A DNA stretch of 64,000 nt from Neobacillus cucumis (GCF_023715505.1 NZ_JAMBOH010000004.1:248001-312000); one strand, 5' to 3'. Shown: positions 45,917 through 56,196, numbered from the stretch's first letter. Notes: generated by a model from the letters alone, not told the origin. Numbers and translations: made by a program.

Positions 45917-47506
45917 TTAATTGTAGGGGAGAGTAACAGTAAATCTCGTTCCTTTTCCAACCTCTGTAGAAAGTTCTATCTGACCGTGAAGTTTATCTAC
46001 GCTGCGTTTAACAAGAAATAAACCGATTCCTCGATCGTTCCCTTTTGTAGAAAACCCCTTCGAAAATACCTGCTTAACTATATCCTCTTCTATCCCGGGA
46101 CCATTGTCCGCTATTTCAATTAAAAGCTCATGATCATAATAATCAAAATGAATGAATACCTTTTTATTCTCTTGACCGGAAAGAGCCTCTAAAGCATTAT
46201 CAGTTAAGTTTCCAATTATAGTGATTATTTCATGAGTAGTTTCAGGCAGGGCAGGCTCAGGCAAGGTACTTTCTCCTGAAAAAGAAAGTTCTGCCCCCAT
46301 TTCCCTTGCGTAGCTCATTTTTCCAAGTATGAACCCTGCTAGAGCGGGGTCCTTTATTTTACTGACAATATAACCGACTTCATTTTGAAGTTGGTCGGAA
46401 ATCTGATCAATATAATCGGAAAGCTTTTCATATTGCTGCAAGTGAACTAATCCTAACACAACATGAAGTTTGTTCATGAATTCATGGGATTGGGCCCTTA
46501 ATGCCTCTGCATAAAGTGTGACCCCAGTGAGCTCTTCTGCTAACTTATTAATTTCTGTTTTGTTACGAAAAGTAGTAATGGCACCAACCATTTGATTACC
46601 GACAATAATCGGTAGTTGGTTTGCAAATAGGGTAATACCAGATAAATCAACTTCAATATTCAGACTCGGTTTCCCTGTTTCTAAGACATTTCGCAATTGA
46701 AGTTGAGGGAGGTATTGGTCCACTAAGTGGCCGACAGGGTTTTCTTTCATTCCCGCTTCTTCGAATAACCGCAGTGCCTCATTATTAATGAGTGTGATGC
46801 GGGCATCCTGATCAACAGCTAGAATTCCTTCCTTAGTTGATTGAAGCATGGCACTTCTTTCTTCAAGTAATTTACCAATTTCAAATGGTTCCAGTCCAAA
46901 CATACTTTTCTTTATTTTTCTAGCTAAAAAAATTGCCCCAATAACTCCAATTAATACGCCGAAAATAACAGCTAAATAAATGACATGTTTGCTGTTTTTA
47001 ACGTCATGCTTCACCTTATTAAGAGAAATTCCTACCGCAACAGCGCCAATTTGTTTTCCAGAGTCTGAAAATACGGGAGTAAAGGCTCTTAAAGAGTACC
47101 CTAATGTTCCCTTTGCGATGGAGGTCTTTTCTTGACCCCGGAGAACGGGTCCTTCATCGCCTCCAACAAAATGTTGACCAATTTTATCTGGACTAGGATG
47201 CGTTTTCCGTATCCCATTCATATCCATCACAACAATAAATTCGACGGCAGTTATCTTAGTCATTTCGCTGGTATAATTCTGTATCTCCCGTTCATTTTGC
47301 TTTTGTTCCAAATTGTTAATAGTAAGGGGAGAATGCGCAACCATCCTGGCAATATTCATCGCTTTATCCGTTTGATTATTTAGTGTCGTTTCTCCAATTT
47401 CATGACTTATGAGCAAATCGGTGACAAATAAAGCAAGGGCCACAACCCCGCATACTAAAAAGGTCATAGTTGTTTGAAGACGAAACCGTGGTCTTTTTTT
47501 TCGCAC
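45917..47506 (-). CDS. DcuS/CitA/MalK-family sensor histidine kinase
   Basis: This is a 529-residue membrane sensor for C4-dicarboxylates or citrate. Two hydrophobic segments (about residues 12-32 and 175-195) enclose a periplasmic-type PAS sensor with EFIVVMDMNGIRKTHP. A cytoplasmic PAS follows, then the family phospho-acceptor region SHEFMNKLHVVLGLVHL and a kinase domain with ADNGPGI and DRGIGLFLVK. The GTG at 47506 is preferred because AAAGGGGTGA precedes it. It follows the response regulator gene by 31 bp and lies near dctP. The ligand is probably malate, fumarate or succinate. Confidence 0.9.
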   Translation of the reverse strand: MRKKRPRFRLQTTMTFLVCGVVALALFVTDLLISHEIGETTLNNQTDKAMNIARMVAHSPLTINNLEQKQNEREIQNYTSEMTKITAVEFIVVMDMNGIRKTHPSPDKIGQHFVGGDEGPVLRGQEKTSIAKGTLGYSLRAFTPVFSDSGKQIGAVAVGISLNKVKHDVKNSKHVIYLAVIFGVLIGVIGAIFLARKIKKSMFGLEPFEIGKLLEERSAMLQSTKEGILAVDQDARITLINNEALRLFEEAGMKENPVGHLVDQYLPQLQLRNVLETGKPSLNIEVDLSGITLFANQLPIIVGNQMVGAITTFRNKTEINKLAEELTGVTLYAEALRAQSHEFMNKLHVVLGLVHLQQYEKLSDYIDQISDQLQNEVGYIVSKIKDPALAGFILGKMSYAREMGAELSFSGESTLPEPALPETTHEIITIIGNLTDNALEALSGQENKKVFIHFDYYDHELLIEIADNGPGIEEDIVKQVFSKGFSTKGNDRGIGLFLVKRSVDKLHGQIELSTEVGKGTRFTVTLPYN

Positions 47507-47537
47507 AGGATCACCCCTTTCCATTTTAAAAAAAAGG

Positions 47538-48215
47538 CTATAACCTGTACTTATTCATTGGACGGCCGACAGAACCATATTGAATCTCCATCACAATATC
47601 GCCTTTTTTCTCTAGATAGTCTAAATACCGGCGAACAGTGACACGTGCTAATCCAATGCCTGCGGCAACATCTTCAGAAGAAAGAGGTTCAGCTTGTCCT
47701 TTTAAAAATTGTAAAATTTGTTGGAGAGTTCTGTCATTTAACCCTTTTGGCAAATATTCCTCTGACTCGCCTTCCTTTAGTTGAACTCCCATTAATGCAT
47801 CCAAATCCGCCTGCTCAAAGGGTCTATTTTCTTTGAATTTTTTTAAGGTTTGACGATATTGCTCAAGTGCTGTTTGAAAACGGTCAAACCGGAATGGTTT
47901 GACAATATAATCCACAACACCTGCCCGGAAAATCTCCTGGATATGTTGTGGATCGCGATTGGCTGTTAAGAGAATAACGTCTAAAGGATAATGGTTATTT
48001 CTAATGGTTTGTAACAAAGTAAGTCCATTTGTGTCTGGTAAAAAGAAATCTAACAAAACGAGATTTGGCTTTTCTTCGTTGATGAATGAGAGCGCTTCTT
48101 TACCATTGAAAGCTTTTCCAGCTAACTTAAAGCCAGTAAGCTTGGAAACGAATTGAGCATTAATCTCCATGACCATTGGGTCATCCTCGACAATCAAAAC
48201 TTTGATTGGCTCCAT
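47538..48215 (-). CDS. CitB/DctR/MalR-family response regulator
   Basis: This is a 225-residue regulator with a receiver domain (VEDDPMV; phospho-acceptor Asp in LVLLDFFLPD; conserved Lys in VKPF) and a C-terminal helix-turn-helix (SSEDVAAGIGLARVTVRRYL). Start at 48215 follows AAAGGAG; an upstream in-frame ATG lacks a site. It is the first gene of the two-component operon, before its kinase, and probably activates dctP, which lies upstream on the same strand. Confidence 0.92.
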   Translation of the reverse strand: MEPIKVLIVEDDPMVMEINAQFVSKLTGFKLAGKAFNGKEALSFINEEKPNLVLLDFFLPDTNGLTLLQTIRNNHYPLDVILLTANRDPQHIQEIFRAGVVDYIVKPFRFDRFQTALEQYRQTLKKFKENRPFEQADLDALMGVQLKEGESEEYLPKGLNDRTLQQILQFLKGQAEPLSSEDVAAGIGLARVTVRRYLDYLEKKGDIVMEIQYGSVGRPMNKYRL

Positions 48216-48271
48216 ACTTTTCTCCTTTAATATCTTTTCTACCATTATACCCTACTTTTTTTCCTATCCTC

Positions 48272-48299
48272 AAAAAAACAGCCACGGTTTTCGTGGCTG
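48272..48299 (-). terminator. Terminator of dctP (minus strand)
   Basis: CAGCCACG (48279-48286) and CGTGGCTG (48292-48299) pair perfectly, and seven A residues at 48272-48278 give a T run on the minus strand. Confidence 0.88.
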
Positions 48300-48326
48300 A
48301 AGTCTATTATCTAGATTTGAACGAGG

Positions 48327-49580
48327 TTAGGCCGTTTTACTAATAGATTGCTTGGAATTAACATTCTCATCGAACTCATTTTCCATTTTCGAAACAACAA
48401 CTGTTGCGACCCCATTGCCAATTAAGTTTGTTAAGGCACGAGCTGTAGACATAAATCGGTCAACCCCTAGAAGAAGGGCAATTCCTTCAACTGGAACACT
48501 TGGGAAGGCAGCTAGTGTTGCCGCCAAAGTAACAAACCCGGAGCCTGTTACACCCGCAGCTCCTTTGGAGGTAAGCATTAATACTCCTAGTAATGTAACC
48601 TCTTGAACAAAGCTTAAGTGAACCCCGAAAGCCTGCGCAATAAATAGGGCAGCCATAGAAAGATAGATAGATGTTCCATCTAGATTAAAAGAGTATCCAG
48701 TAGGAACGACAAGACCTACAACTGACTTAGAACAACCATATTTCTCTAGCTTTTCAACCATTTTAGGAAGAGCCGATTCAGATGATGATGTCCCTAGGAC
48801 TAAGAAAATTTCATCTTTGATATAACTTATAAATTGAAAGATATTAAATCGATAGAACTTCGCAATACCGCCCAGAATGACAACAATAAACACTACCATA
48901 GCTAAGACAGTTAACCCGAATAATTTTCCAAGAGATACGAGGGAACCGATACCGAATTCACCAATTGTATAGGAGATAGCACCAAACGCTGCTATAGGTG
49001 AATAGTACATAATAATATTTACAATCCGAAAGAATGTTTCAGACAGTTTTTCAAAAAGATCAATAACTGATTTTCCTTTTTCGCCAAGGCCAGATAAGGC
49101 AATTCCAAATAGTACAGCTAAGAAAAGAATTGGAAGAAGCTGACCGTTTACCATCGCGCCTAAAAAGTTATCAGGAATGATTCCCATGATAAAATCCATG
49201 AAACTGTGACTTCCTTCGGCGGCTTGTTTAGTAAATTGAGTAATATCTGCTTTCGCACTATGTGCATTAACTCCCGCACCAGGTTTAAAAATAGTGGCAA
49301 ACAGGATTCCGATTGCCAAAGATATAGTGGAAACGATTTCAAAGTATAATAATGCTTTTCCGCCGATCCTTCCGACTTTTTTCATATCCCCCATACCGGC
49401 AATCCCAACGACAATTGTTAAGAAGATAATCGGTGCAATCACCATTTTGATCATTTTAACAAAGATATCCGATAAGACTTTTAAATCCGCACCTGCTTTA
49501 GGAAATATCGCACCAAAGATAATACCAAGAACTATTGCGATTACAACCTGTGTTGTCAGACCTTTAAAATTGATTTTCAT
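48327..49580 (-). CDS. dctP: C4-dicarboxylate:cation symporter DctP
   Basis: This is a 417-residue member of the dicarboxylate/amino acid:cation symporter family with about eight hydrophobic segments and re-entrant loops (SSSESALPKMVEKL and DGTSIYLSMAALFIAQ) that bind substrate and cation. It takes up succinate, fumarate or malate. CGGAGG lies before the ATG. A cre-like site lies 28 bp upstream and a DcuS-type two-component pair downstream, as for dctP in B. subtilis. Malate taken up could feed the malic enzyme at 29452. Confidence 0.93.
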   Translation of the reverse strand: MKINFKGLTTQVVIAIVLGIIFGAIFPKAGADLKVLSDIFVKMIKMVIAPIIFLTIVVGIAGMGDMKKVGRIGGKALLYFEIVSTISLAIGILFATIFKPGAGVNAHSAKADITQFTKQAAEGSHSFMDFIMGIIPDNFLGAMVNGQLLPILFLAVLFGIALSGLGEKGKSVIDLFEKLSETFFRIVNIIMYYSPIAAFGAISYTIGEFGIGSLVSLGKLFGLTVLAMVVFIVVILGGIAKFYRFNIFQFISYIKDEIFLVLGTSSSESALPKMVEKLEKYGCSKSVVGLVVPTGYSFNLDGTSIYLSMAALFIAQAFGVHLSFVQEVTLLGVLMLTSKGAAGVTGSGFVTLAATLAAFPSVPVEGIALLLGVDRFMSTARALTNLIGNGVATVVVSKMENEFDENVNSKQSISKTA

Positions 49581-49607
49581 TTCCCAATCCTCCGATTCTT
49601 ATAAAAT

Positions 49608-49621
49608 TGTAAACACTTACA
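49608..49621 (-). promoter_or_regulatory. cre-like CcpA site before dctP
   Basis: TGTAAACACTTACA (reverse TGTAAGTGTTTACA) matches cre at 13 of 14 positions. It is identical to the site at 5220-5233. Confidence 0.7.
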
Positions 49622-49740
49622 AAAAATGAATTAAGCCAAGATGTAAACTCTAATTGAAAGTATAAATTTTAAAGAATAGTCTGACAATGTTTTGGTTATA
49701 TCGTTCTTTTTGGTGATTTTGGTCACAATTTGTTCACAAA

Positions 49741-50787
49741 TTAATTTGCAACTAAAAACCACGAAAGTCTACTAAGGAATAGGGCTTTCGTGGTTCTTTT
49801 TGCGATATCGGCAGGAGTAACGCAATGAATTTTTTTAAATGATTTATAGAAAAAGGTAATATTGGTGTACCCAACTTTATTTGCGATCTGATCGATTGTA
49901 AAATCAGTATTCTCTAACAGGGTGCAGGCATTTTTTATTTTTAATTGATGTGATAATTCAATAAATGTCTTACCTAAATTGGTTTTTAGTAATCTAGTTA
50001 GATGATTCGGATGAAAGTGAAACTTCTCAGCCGTTTGTTCTAGTGTCATCGATTGATAATTTTGTTCCATAAAACTTAGAATCTCCGAGATAATCGCTTT
50101 CTTAAAGGTTTGTTCTTCTTTGTCTTTAGAATAGCTATTATAAATCCTTAAAAGCTCTATAAAAATTAACAGCATATAAGAATTGATGGCCTCATTCGAG
50201 CAAAGCTGCGGATGAAAGAATTCTCCCAATGCTTGGATGATGATTTCTTTAAGTCGATTGTTGGAACCTTTAGGAAAAATGATATACCTGCTATCTTTCT
50301 TTTGTTGATAAATGGCATTTACGAAAAAGTCGGTTAATAAATCATTTCCTGATAGTCTTTGAAGCAGTGCCGAATCAAAATAACTTGTTCGAATCATGAT
50401 GTTGATAATAATATCATTTTCGGAGGCGCTTTCAATTCCGTGCATAACATTGGTATCTAGTAAACAAAGATCTCCTTCTTTGAGGATAACCTCTTTGCCA
50501 TTAATGTATTGTGTACAAGTACCTGAGTATACATAGTTCATTTCAATAAAGGAATGTCTATGTTCGGTAAATTTGATAAAACGAGGATGTTTTAAAAAAA
50601 CAACATTTTGAAAAGGTTTAAAAAAGTAATCTACTGGAACAATGTCGGGTGCTTGAATGCCCTTAGAAAAAGTAAGTTCTGAGTCTTCTAAGTGGGAGTA
50701 ATGTCTTGGGTGTTCAGCTGTGCCTGAATACCTTTTTTCATATTCACTCATTTCCATCAATTTTTTCTCAATAACAGTTGTATCCAT
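49741..50787 (-). CDS. AraC-family regulator with N-terminal cupin, copy 1
   Basis: This is a 348-residue regulator with an effector-binding cupin (HRHSFIEMNYVYSGTCTQ, about residues 78-95) and a C-terminal AraC double helix-turn-helix (LEQTAEKFHFHPNHLTRLL; IDQIANKVGYTNITFFYKSF). ATG 50787 is chosen because GGAGGGTG precedes it. It is paralogous to the regulator at 56416, which sits near rhamnoside genes. Its last residues (LFLSRLSWFLVAN) are encoded by a terminator-like hairpin, so the C terminus looks extended. Its targets are not clear; an EamA exporter lies divergent. Confidence 0.86.
   Translation of the reverse strand: MDTTVIEKKLMEMSEYEKRYSGTAEHPRHYSHLEDSELTFSKGIQAPDIVPVDYFFKPFQNVVFLKHPRFIKFTEHRHSFIEMNYVYSGTCTQYINGKEVILKEGDLCLLDTNVMHGIESASENDIIINIMIRTSYFDSALLQRLSGNDLLTDFFVNAIYQQKKDSRYIIFPKGSNNRLKEIIIQALGEFFHPQLCSNEAINSYMLLIFIELLRIYNSYSKDKEEQTFKKAIISEILSFMEQNYQSMTLEQTAEKFHFHPNHLTRLLKTNLGKTFIELSHQLKIKNACTLLENTDFTIDQIANKVGYTNITFFYKSFKKIHCVTPADIAKRTTKALFLSRLSWFLVAN
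49757..49795. terminator. Hairpin at the 3' end of the AraC gene
   Basis: AACCACGAAAG (49757-49767) pairs with CTTTCGTGGTT (49785-49795), with T-rich flanks on both strands. The stem lies inside the coding end of the minus-strand AraC gene. Confidence 0.65.
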
Positions 50788-51024
50788 GTTAATCACCCTC
50801 CTTTGTTGGCCTAAAATTCTTATAATTATAGTTTATCAATATCCTATTCTTATATATAGTAGAAAAAGGGATAGACTGCTGGCAAATAAAGAGAATCTAC
50901 TCCGTTATCCTTTAGGAAAAATGAATGAAATTTCCCTTTGATACTTCTTTCGATATGCGAAATACCGTGCTATACTAATAAAAGTCACCAACAAAATCGT
51001 TTTGAGAAGGGTTGTCTAAGGTAA

Positions 51025-51942
51025 ATGTCGAGTAGTATGATAAAAGCTTTTATTAGTCTCTTTTTGGTTTCTGTTTTATGGGGGTGTAATTATCCGGTCA
51101 GTGCCTTTTTACTGCAAGGTTTTTCACCTGTTTTTTTATCAACCGTTCGAATTTGCTTTACATCACTTTTTTTGATAATCGTTGCTATGATTCATAAAGG
51201 AATGAAGCGTCCCACCCTTTCAGAGTGGAAATACCTCATTGGTGTTGGAATCTTTGGAACCCTGTTAAATCAAACCTTTTATTTTACTGGTCTCCATCAT
51301 ACAACACCAGCTAACGCATCATTAATTATTTCCTTGGCACCAGTAGCGACAATTTTAATGGAACGAATCATCCTTAAGGTCAAGTTTACAATAAAAAAAT
51401 CGGTAGGAGCCATTATTAGTTTAATTGGTGTTTTTTCAATTATTGGCGTTGCAAATGGGGGTTTGGGAATATCCTGGGGAGATTTTAACATACTAATCGC
51501 CATGCTTTGCCTTTCGATTAGTATATTGTTTATCCGAGGTTTATCCAAAACTATGAACACGTTTATTATTACGATATACTCAACCGTCCTAGGAAGTGTA
51601 CTGATGATTCCTGCTGCCGGAGTCGAAAGTTTTGTTAGCGGCTCTGTCATCAGCCATTCTCTTTTTATGTGGATTTTGTTGATTTTTGCTGGAATCATGG
51701 CTCAAGGTATTGCCGGCTTTTGGTGGAATAAAGGCGTAGCTAAAGTGGGTGCAGGTACAGCTTCAATGTTTATGAATATTCAGCCGTTTGTCGCCATTCT
51801 TGCCTCTCATTTTATTCTAGGAAATCATATTTTATTAAATCAAATTATTGGCGGTATTTTGGTATTATTAGGTGTATTTATTGCGAATATGCCATCGGCT
51901 AAAAGTGCAGTGTCTACTGGGTCAAATAAAGCGGCAATGTGA
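51025..51942 (+). CDS. EamA/DMT-family exporter
   Basis: This is a 305-residue drug/metabolite-type transporter with about ten hydrophobic helices and two EamA repeats (VSVLWGCNYPVSAFLLQGFS at the start and IMAQGIAGFWWNKGVAKVGA in the second half). Such proteins export metabolites, amino acids or toxic compounds. The ribosome binding site (AAGGT) is weak. It is divergent from the AraC gene. The substrate is unknown; a phenolic is possible given the locus, but there is no direct evidence. Confidence 0.85.
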   Translation: MSSSMIKAFISLFLVSVLWGCNYPVSAFLLQGFSPVFLSTVRICFTSLFLIIVAMIHKGMKRPTLSEWKYLIGVGIFGTLLNQTFYFTGLHHTTPANASLIISLAPVATILMERIILKVKFTIKKSVGAIISLIGVFSIIGVANGGLGISWGDFNILIAMLCLSISILFIRGLSKTMNTFIITIYSTVLGSVLMIPAAGVESFVSGSVISHSLFMWILLIFAGIMAQGIAGFWWNKGVAKVGAGTASMFMNIQPFVAILASHFILGNHILLNQIIGGILVLLGVFIANMPSAKSAVSTGSNKAAM

Positions 51943-51944
51943 TT

Positions 51945-51971
51945 AGTTCTCCCACTCAGGGAAGACTTTTT
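51945..51971 (+). terminator. Terminator-like hairpin after the EamA gene
   Basis: AGTTCTCCC (51945-51953) and GGGAAGACT (51959-51967) pair with one mismatch and one G-T pair, followed by TTTT. Confidence 0.5.
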
Positions 51972-52115
51972 ATTAGTCTAACAGATCGTCTGACCGGTTA
52001 ATAATCTGTCTCCTCAAATAATAATTTTTCTTGCGTGAAAATGGAGTGATTCTTTTCTAATAGAGTAAAATAATTAAAATATGACTAACGGGATTGGGAA
52101 TAGGGAGAAATACGA

Positions 52116-53324
52116 ATGACAAACAATGTAACAGAGCTTGAAATGAATAAACCAAAAGGGCAGATACTAACAAAACGACTAGTCTTACTGATGTCAATCA
52201 CATGTGGACTTGCAGTGGCAAACCTTTATTACAATCAGCCGCTTTTAGCTGATATGGGCCGTACATTTCATGCGAATTCCCACCAAATCGGCAACATTTC
52301 AATGTTTACACAAATTGGTTATGCGATTGGCATGTTTTTGTTTGTACCGTTAGGGGATATGAGGGAGCGACGTCTGCTTATAACTATTTTATTAAGTGCC
52401 GTAACGGTTTCACTCGTTGGAGTAGCAGCCGCTCAAAATCTCCCCTGGATTTATATCGCTAGTTTGGCCGTTGGGATTACAACGGTTGTACCTCAAGTCA
52501 TTATTCCACTAGCAGCACAGATGGCTGAGCCGCTAGAAAGAGGAAAAGTGATTGGAAGTGTCATGAGCGGATTACTTTTTGGGATTCTTCTTGCTCGAAC
52601 CATAGCGGGTTTTATTGGTGGAAGTTTTGGCTGGCGGTCAATGTATTGGGTAGCTGCTATTTTAATGCTGGCATTAGCGGTCATTTTGCGAAGTTTCTTG
52701 CCAAAAAGCCATCCGGAAACGACGTTGACGTACCGTCAAGTATTAACGTCCTTAGGAGAGTTAATCATAACCCAGCCAACTTTACGAGAAGCCTCTCTTG
52801 TAGGTGCACTGTTGTTCGGAAGTTTCAGTGTATTCTGGACATCGCTTGCTTTTTATCTAGAGGGGAATCCTTATAATTTTGGAAGTCAAGAGACCGGCCT
52901 ATTTGGATTAGTAGGAGTGGTAGGGGCGGCCGCAGCTCCAGCTGTCGGACGGTTAGCCGATCGGTTTAGTACAAAGTCTATGGTTGGCATGTTCATACTG
53001 ATTACGTTGTTATCCTATTTATTCTTTGGTCTTTTTGGTTCATCTATATGGGGATTGATCGTAGGAGTGATCCTATTAGATTTAGGAGTTCAGGGAGCAC
53101 AGGTTTCAAATCAAACAAGGATTTACAGTTTAGTCCCAGAGGCTAGAAGCCGGTTAAATACCGTTTTTATGGTGACTTACTTCCTTGGTGGTTCACTTGG
53201 TTCATCGATTGGCAGCTATGCTTGGAACATGTGGAAGTGGCAGGGGGTTTGTTTGACTGGAGGAACGATGATTGCTCTAAGTTTTATTGTATGGGGAGTT
53301 CATCGCCGTAAATATATTGGATAA
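52116..53324 (+). CDS. MFS transporter, YgaY-like drug/metabolite efflux type
   Basis: This is a 402-residue 12-helix major-facilitator protein. The opening CGLAVANLYYNQPLLADMGR is typical of a widely distributed efflux group (E. coli YgaY-like), with PLGDMRERRLL in the loop after helix 2. It is unlike the two MFS genes paired with GH78. AGGGAGAAA precedes the ATG. It is followed by a clear terminator, so it is a separate unit. Confidence 0.86.
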   Translation: MTNNVTELEMNKPKGQILTKRLVLLMSITCGLAVANLYYNQPLLADMGRTFHANSHQIGNISMFTQIGYAIGMFLFVPLGDMRERRLLITILLSAVTVSLVGVAAAQNLPWIYIASLAVGITTVVPQVIIPLAAQMAEPLERGKVIGSVMSGLLFGILLARTIAGFIGGSFGWRSMYWVAAILMLALAVILRSFLPKSHPETTLTYRQVLTSLGELIITQPTLREASLVGALLFGSFSVFWTSLAFYLEGNPYNFGSQETGLFGLVGVVGAAAAPAVGRLADRFSTKSMVGMFILITLLSYLFFGLFGSSIWGLIVGVILLDLGVQGAQVSNQTRIYSLVPEARSRLNTVFMVTYFLGGSLGSSIGSYAWNMWKWQGVCLTGGTMIALSFIVWGVHRRKYIG

Positions 53325-53331
53325 TTTTAAA

Positions 53332-53360
53332 ACACCACAGGAGGATTTGTGGTGTTTTTT
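53332..53360 (+). terminator. Terminator after the YgaY-like MFS
   Basis: AACACCACA (53332-53340) pairs perfectly with TGTGGTGTT (53349-53357) and is followed by T residues. Confidence 0.9.
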
Positions 53361-53456
53361 ATATGAGAAATCAAAGGAAAATGCAAATAAGGACAATAAA
53401 TTAGTTGAATCAAGTTATAGGAAATACGTCATTTTCTAGTATTATATAAGTATATC

Positions 53457-53470
53457 AGTAAGCGTTTCCA
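53457..53470 (+). promoter_or_regulatory. cre-like CcpA site before rhaB
   Basis: AGTAAGCGTTTCCA matches 12 of 14 cre positions with the AAGCGTTT core. It lies 17 bp before the rhaB start. Confidence 0.6.
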
Positions 53471-53487
53471 ACCGAGAGGTGATGTTA

Positions 53488-54906
53488 ATGACAAAATACA
53501 GTATTGCTGTAGATATTGGTGCATCAAGCGGCCGGCTTATTTTAGGCTACTTAGAAAATGGGTTATTAAAACTAGATGAAATTCATCGTTTTGAAAACAA
53601 TATTGTCAAAAAAGGTGACTCCTATTGCTGGGAAGCTGACAAGCTTTTTCAAGAAATAAAAAATGGATTAAAAAAGTGCAATGAACTTGGCATAAAGCCG
53701 GATAGTATCGGAATTGATACTTGGGCAGTCGACTTTGTGTTATTGGATGAAAAGGATCAACCATTAACAGAGGCAGTCTCTTATCGTGACCCTAGAACAG
53801 ATGGAATGATGGAACAGGTTTTTGAAAAAATCATGAAGGAACGCCTTTATCTAGAAACAGGTATCCAGTTCCAAAAGTTTAATACCATTTATCAACTTTA
53901 TTCTATTAAACAAAACTCACCGGAAATCCTAGATAAGGCAAAATCATTCTTAATGATTCCGGATTATTTTAATTATCTACTTACAGGAAAAAAAGCAAAT
54001 GAATATACCAATGCTACATCGACACAGTTAGTTAATGCCTTTACGAAAAAGTGGGATCATGACTTATTGGATCTATTGGGAATAAATAAGGAAATGTTCC
54101 ATGAAATTAAGACACCGAAGACTGTTCTTGGAACATTAACAGAAGAACTGGTTTCAGAGTTGGGTTTTGACCTCCAAGTGATTCTACCGGCAACACATGA
54201 TACAGGTTCAGCTGTTATTGCCGTACCTGAAGAAAATGAAACGATTTATATCAGTTCTGGTACATGGTCTTTAATTGGGGTAGAAAACTACTTCCCTATC
54301 TGTGTAACAAAGGCACTGGACTACAATTTTACGAATGAAGGCGGAATCGATTATCAATACCGGTTCTTAAAAAATATTATGGGCCTTTGGATGATTCAAG
54401 AGGTAAGACGCAACTACAATAATGAGTATTCGTTTGCCGAACTGGTGGATTTGGCCAGAGAAGCAGAGAACTTCAGAGCTATTGTTAACGTCAATGATGA
54501 CCGTTTCTTAAAACCTGAGAACATGGTTCAGGAAATCATGAATTATTGTGTGGAAACGGGTCAGCCGATTCCTAGCACACCGGGAGAAGTCGCAAAATGC
54601 GTATATGATAGTTTAGCAGTCAGCTATCAGGACGCCGTTCACGAAATTGAAGAAATTTTTGAAAAGAGATTTGAGAAAATCAATGTCATCGGCGGCGGCT
54701 GTCAAAATGGGATGTTAAATCAACTTGTCGCGGATGTAACGAAGAAAGAAGTATATGCAGGACCAGTTGAAGCTACTGCGATTGGTAATATCGTGGCGCA
54801 GTTAATGGCCCTTGATGAAATTGAAGATATTAAAGAGGCGCGTACGATTGTTAAAAAATCATTTGAGGTAAAGAAATATTTACCAACGGCACCGATTACA
54901 AACTAA
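53488..54906 (+). CDS. rhaB: L-rhamnulokinase RhaB
   Basis: This is a 472-residue FGGY-family sugar kinase that phosphorylates L-rhamnulose to rhamnulose 1-phosphate. Blocks include the N-terminal phosphate loop AVDIGASSGRLILG, GIDTWAVDFVLLD with the catalytic Asp, and the C-terminal NVIGGGCQNGMLNQL. GAGGTGAT precedes ATG 53488; two in-frame starts 6-9 bp earlier overlap that site. It is 21 bp from rhaA and co-transcribed with it. RhaEW, 33 kb away, completes the pathway. Confidence 0.96.
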   Translation: MTKYSIAVDIGASSGRLILGYLENGLLKLDEIHRFENNIVKKGDSYCWEADKLFQEIKNGLKKCNELGIKPDSIGIDTWAVDFVLLDEKDQPLTEAVSYRDPRTDGMMEQVFEKIMKERLYLETGIQFQKFNTIYQLYSIKQNSPEILDKAKSFLMIPDYFNYLLTGKKANEYTNATSTQLVNAFTKKWDHDLLDLLGINKEMFHEIKTPKTVLGTLTEELVSELGFDLQVILPATHDTGSAVIAVPEENETIYISSGTWSLIGVENYFPICVTKALDYNFTNEGGIDYQYRFLKNIMGLWMIQEVRRNYNNEYSFAELVDLAREAENFRAIVNVNDDRFLKPENMVQEIMNYCVETGQPIPSTPGEVAKCVYDSLAVSYQDAVHEIEEIFEKRFEKINVIGGGCQNGMLNQLVADVTKKEVYAGPVEATAIGNIVAQLMALDEIEDIKEARTIVKKSFEVKKYLPTAPITN

Positions 54907-54927
54907 CCATGGAGAGGAAGAAAATAC

Positions 54928-56181
54928 ATGTCTATTCAAGAAAACTATGAACTTGCTAAAAAGGCTTATGAAAAATGGGGAATTAATGTTGATGAAGTAA
55001 TCGAAACCTTAAAGAATGTTCCGATTTCGATTCATTGCTGGCAGGGTGACGATATCGGTGGTTTTGAAGTAAATCAGAAAGAATTATCAGGTGGAATTTC
55101 CGTTACTGGAAATTATCCTGGTAAAGCATCAACACCTGAAGAATTAAGAGCTGACTTAGAAAAAGCACTTTCTTTAATTCCAGGGAAACATCGTATTAAC
55201 CTGCATGCCATCTATGCAGAAACAAATGGAGAAGTAGTAGAAAGAGATCAATTAGAACCAAAGCACTTCGAAAACTGGGTGAAATGGGCAAAGGAAAATG
55301 GTTTAGGGTTAGACTACAACCCAACGTTGTTTTCACATCCTAAAGCAGATGATGGCCTGACACTTTCCCATCCAAACGAAGAGATTCGCGAATTCTGGAT
55401 TAATCACTGCATTGGCAGCCGGAAAATTGGTGAATATTTCGGAAAAGAACTTGGTACACCAGCCTTAACAAATATTTGGATTCCAGATGGCTACAAGGAT
55501 ATTCCAAGTGACCGTTTAACTCCAAGAAAAAGATTAAAAGAATCATTAGATAAGATTTTTGCAGTAGAGGTAGATGAAAAATATAATCTTGATGCCGTGG
55601 AGAGTAAGGTATTTGGACTTGGCTCAGAATCTTATGTAGTGGGTTCTCATGAATTTTATCTAAATTATGCAATGAAAAATGATAAATTATGCTTGTTGGA
55701 TACAGGACACTATCATCCAACTGAAACCGTATCAAATAAGATTTCATCCATGCTTTTATTTAGTGAAAAGCTTGCCCTTCACGTTTCAAGACCTGTACGT
55801 TGGGACAGTGACCATGTAGTTATCCTTGATGATGAATTAAAAGAAATCGCCTTAGAAATTGTACGTAATGATGCGTTAGACCGTGTGATCATCGGACTTG
55901 ATTTCTTTGATGCCAGCATCAACCGAGTTGCTGCTTGGACAATCGGAACTCGCAATATGATTAAGGCATTGCTATCTGCTATGTTAGTACCAAACGAGTA
56001 TTTAAAACAGCTTCAAGAAGAAGGAAACTTCACAGAAAGATTAGCGTTAATGGAAGAGTTCAAGACCTATCCATTTGGTGCAGTTTGGGATTACTACTGT
56101 GAAAAAATGGGCGTACCAGTAAAAGAATCTTGGTTAGAAGAAGTAAAGGCGTATGAGCAAGAGGTTTTATTAAAGCGATAA
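54928..56181 (+). CDS. rhaA: L-rhamnose isomerase RhaA
   Basis: This is a 417-residue metal-dependent TIM-barrel isomerase converting L-rhamnose to L-rhamnulose. Family blocks are [36 protein letters not shown] and [19 protein letters not shown] with metal-binding residues. GGAGAGGAA precedes the ATG. It ends the rhaBA operon and is followed by a strong terminator. A rhamnose mutarotase (rhaM), found in B. subtilis next to these genes, is not in this window. Confidence 0.97.
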   Translation: MSIQENYELAKKAYEKWGINVDEVIETLKNVPISIHCWQGDDIGGFEVNQKELSGGISVTGNYPGKASTPEELRADLEKALSLIPGKHRINLHAIYAETNGEVVERDQLEPKHFENWVKWAKENGLGLDYNPTLFSHPKADDGLTLSHPNEEIREFWINHCIGSRKIGEYFGKELGTPALTNIWIPDGYKDIPSDRLTPRKRLKESLDKIFAVEVDEKYNLDAVESKVFGLGSESYVVGSHEFYLNYAMKNDKLCLLDTGHYHPTETVSNKISSMLLFSEKLALHVSRPVRWDSDHVVILDDELKEIALEIVRNDALDRVIIGLDFFDASINRVAAWTIGTRNMIKALLSAMLVPNEYLKQLQEEGNFTERLALMEEFKTYPFGAVWDYYCEKMGVPVKESWLEEVKAYEQEVLLKR

Positions 56182-56196
56182 GTGGATTTTTTGGGG

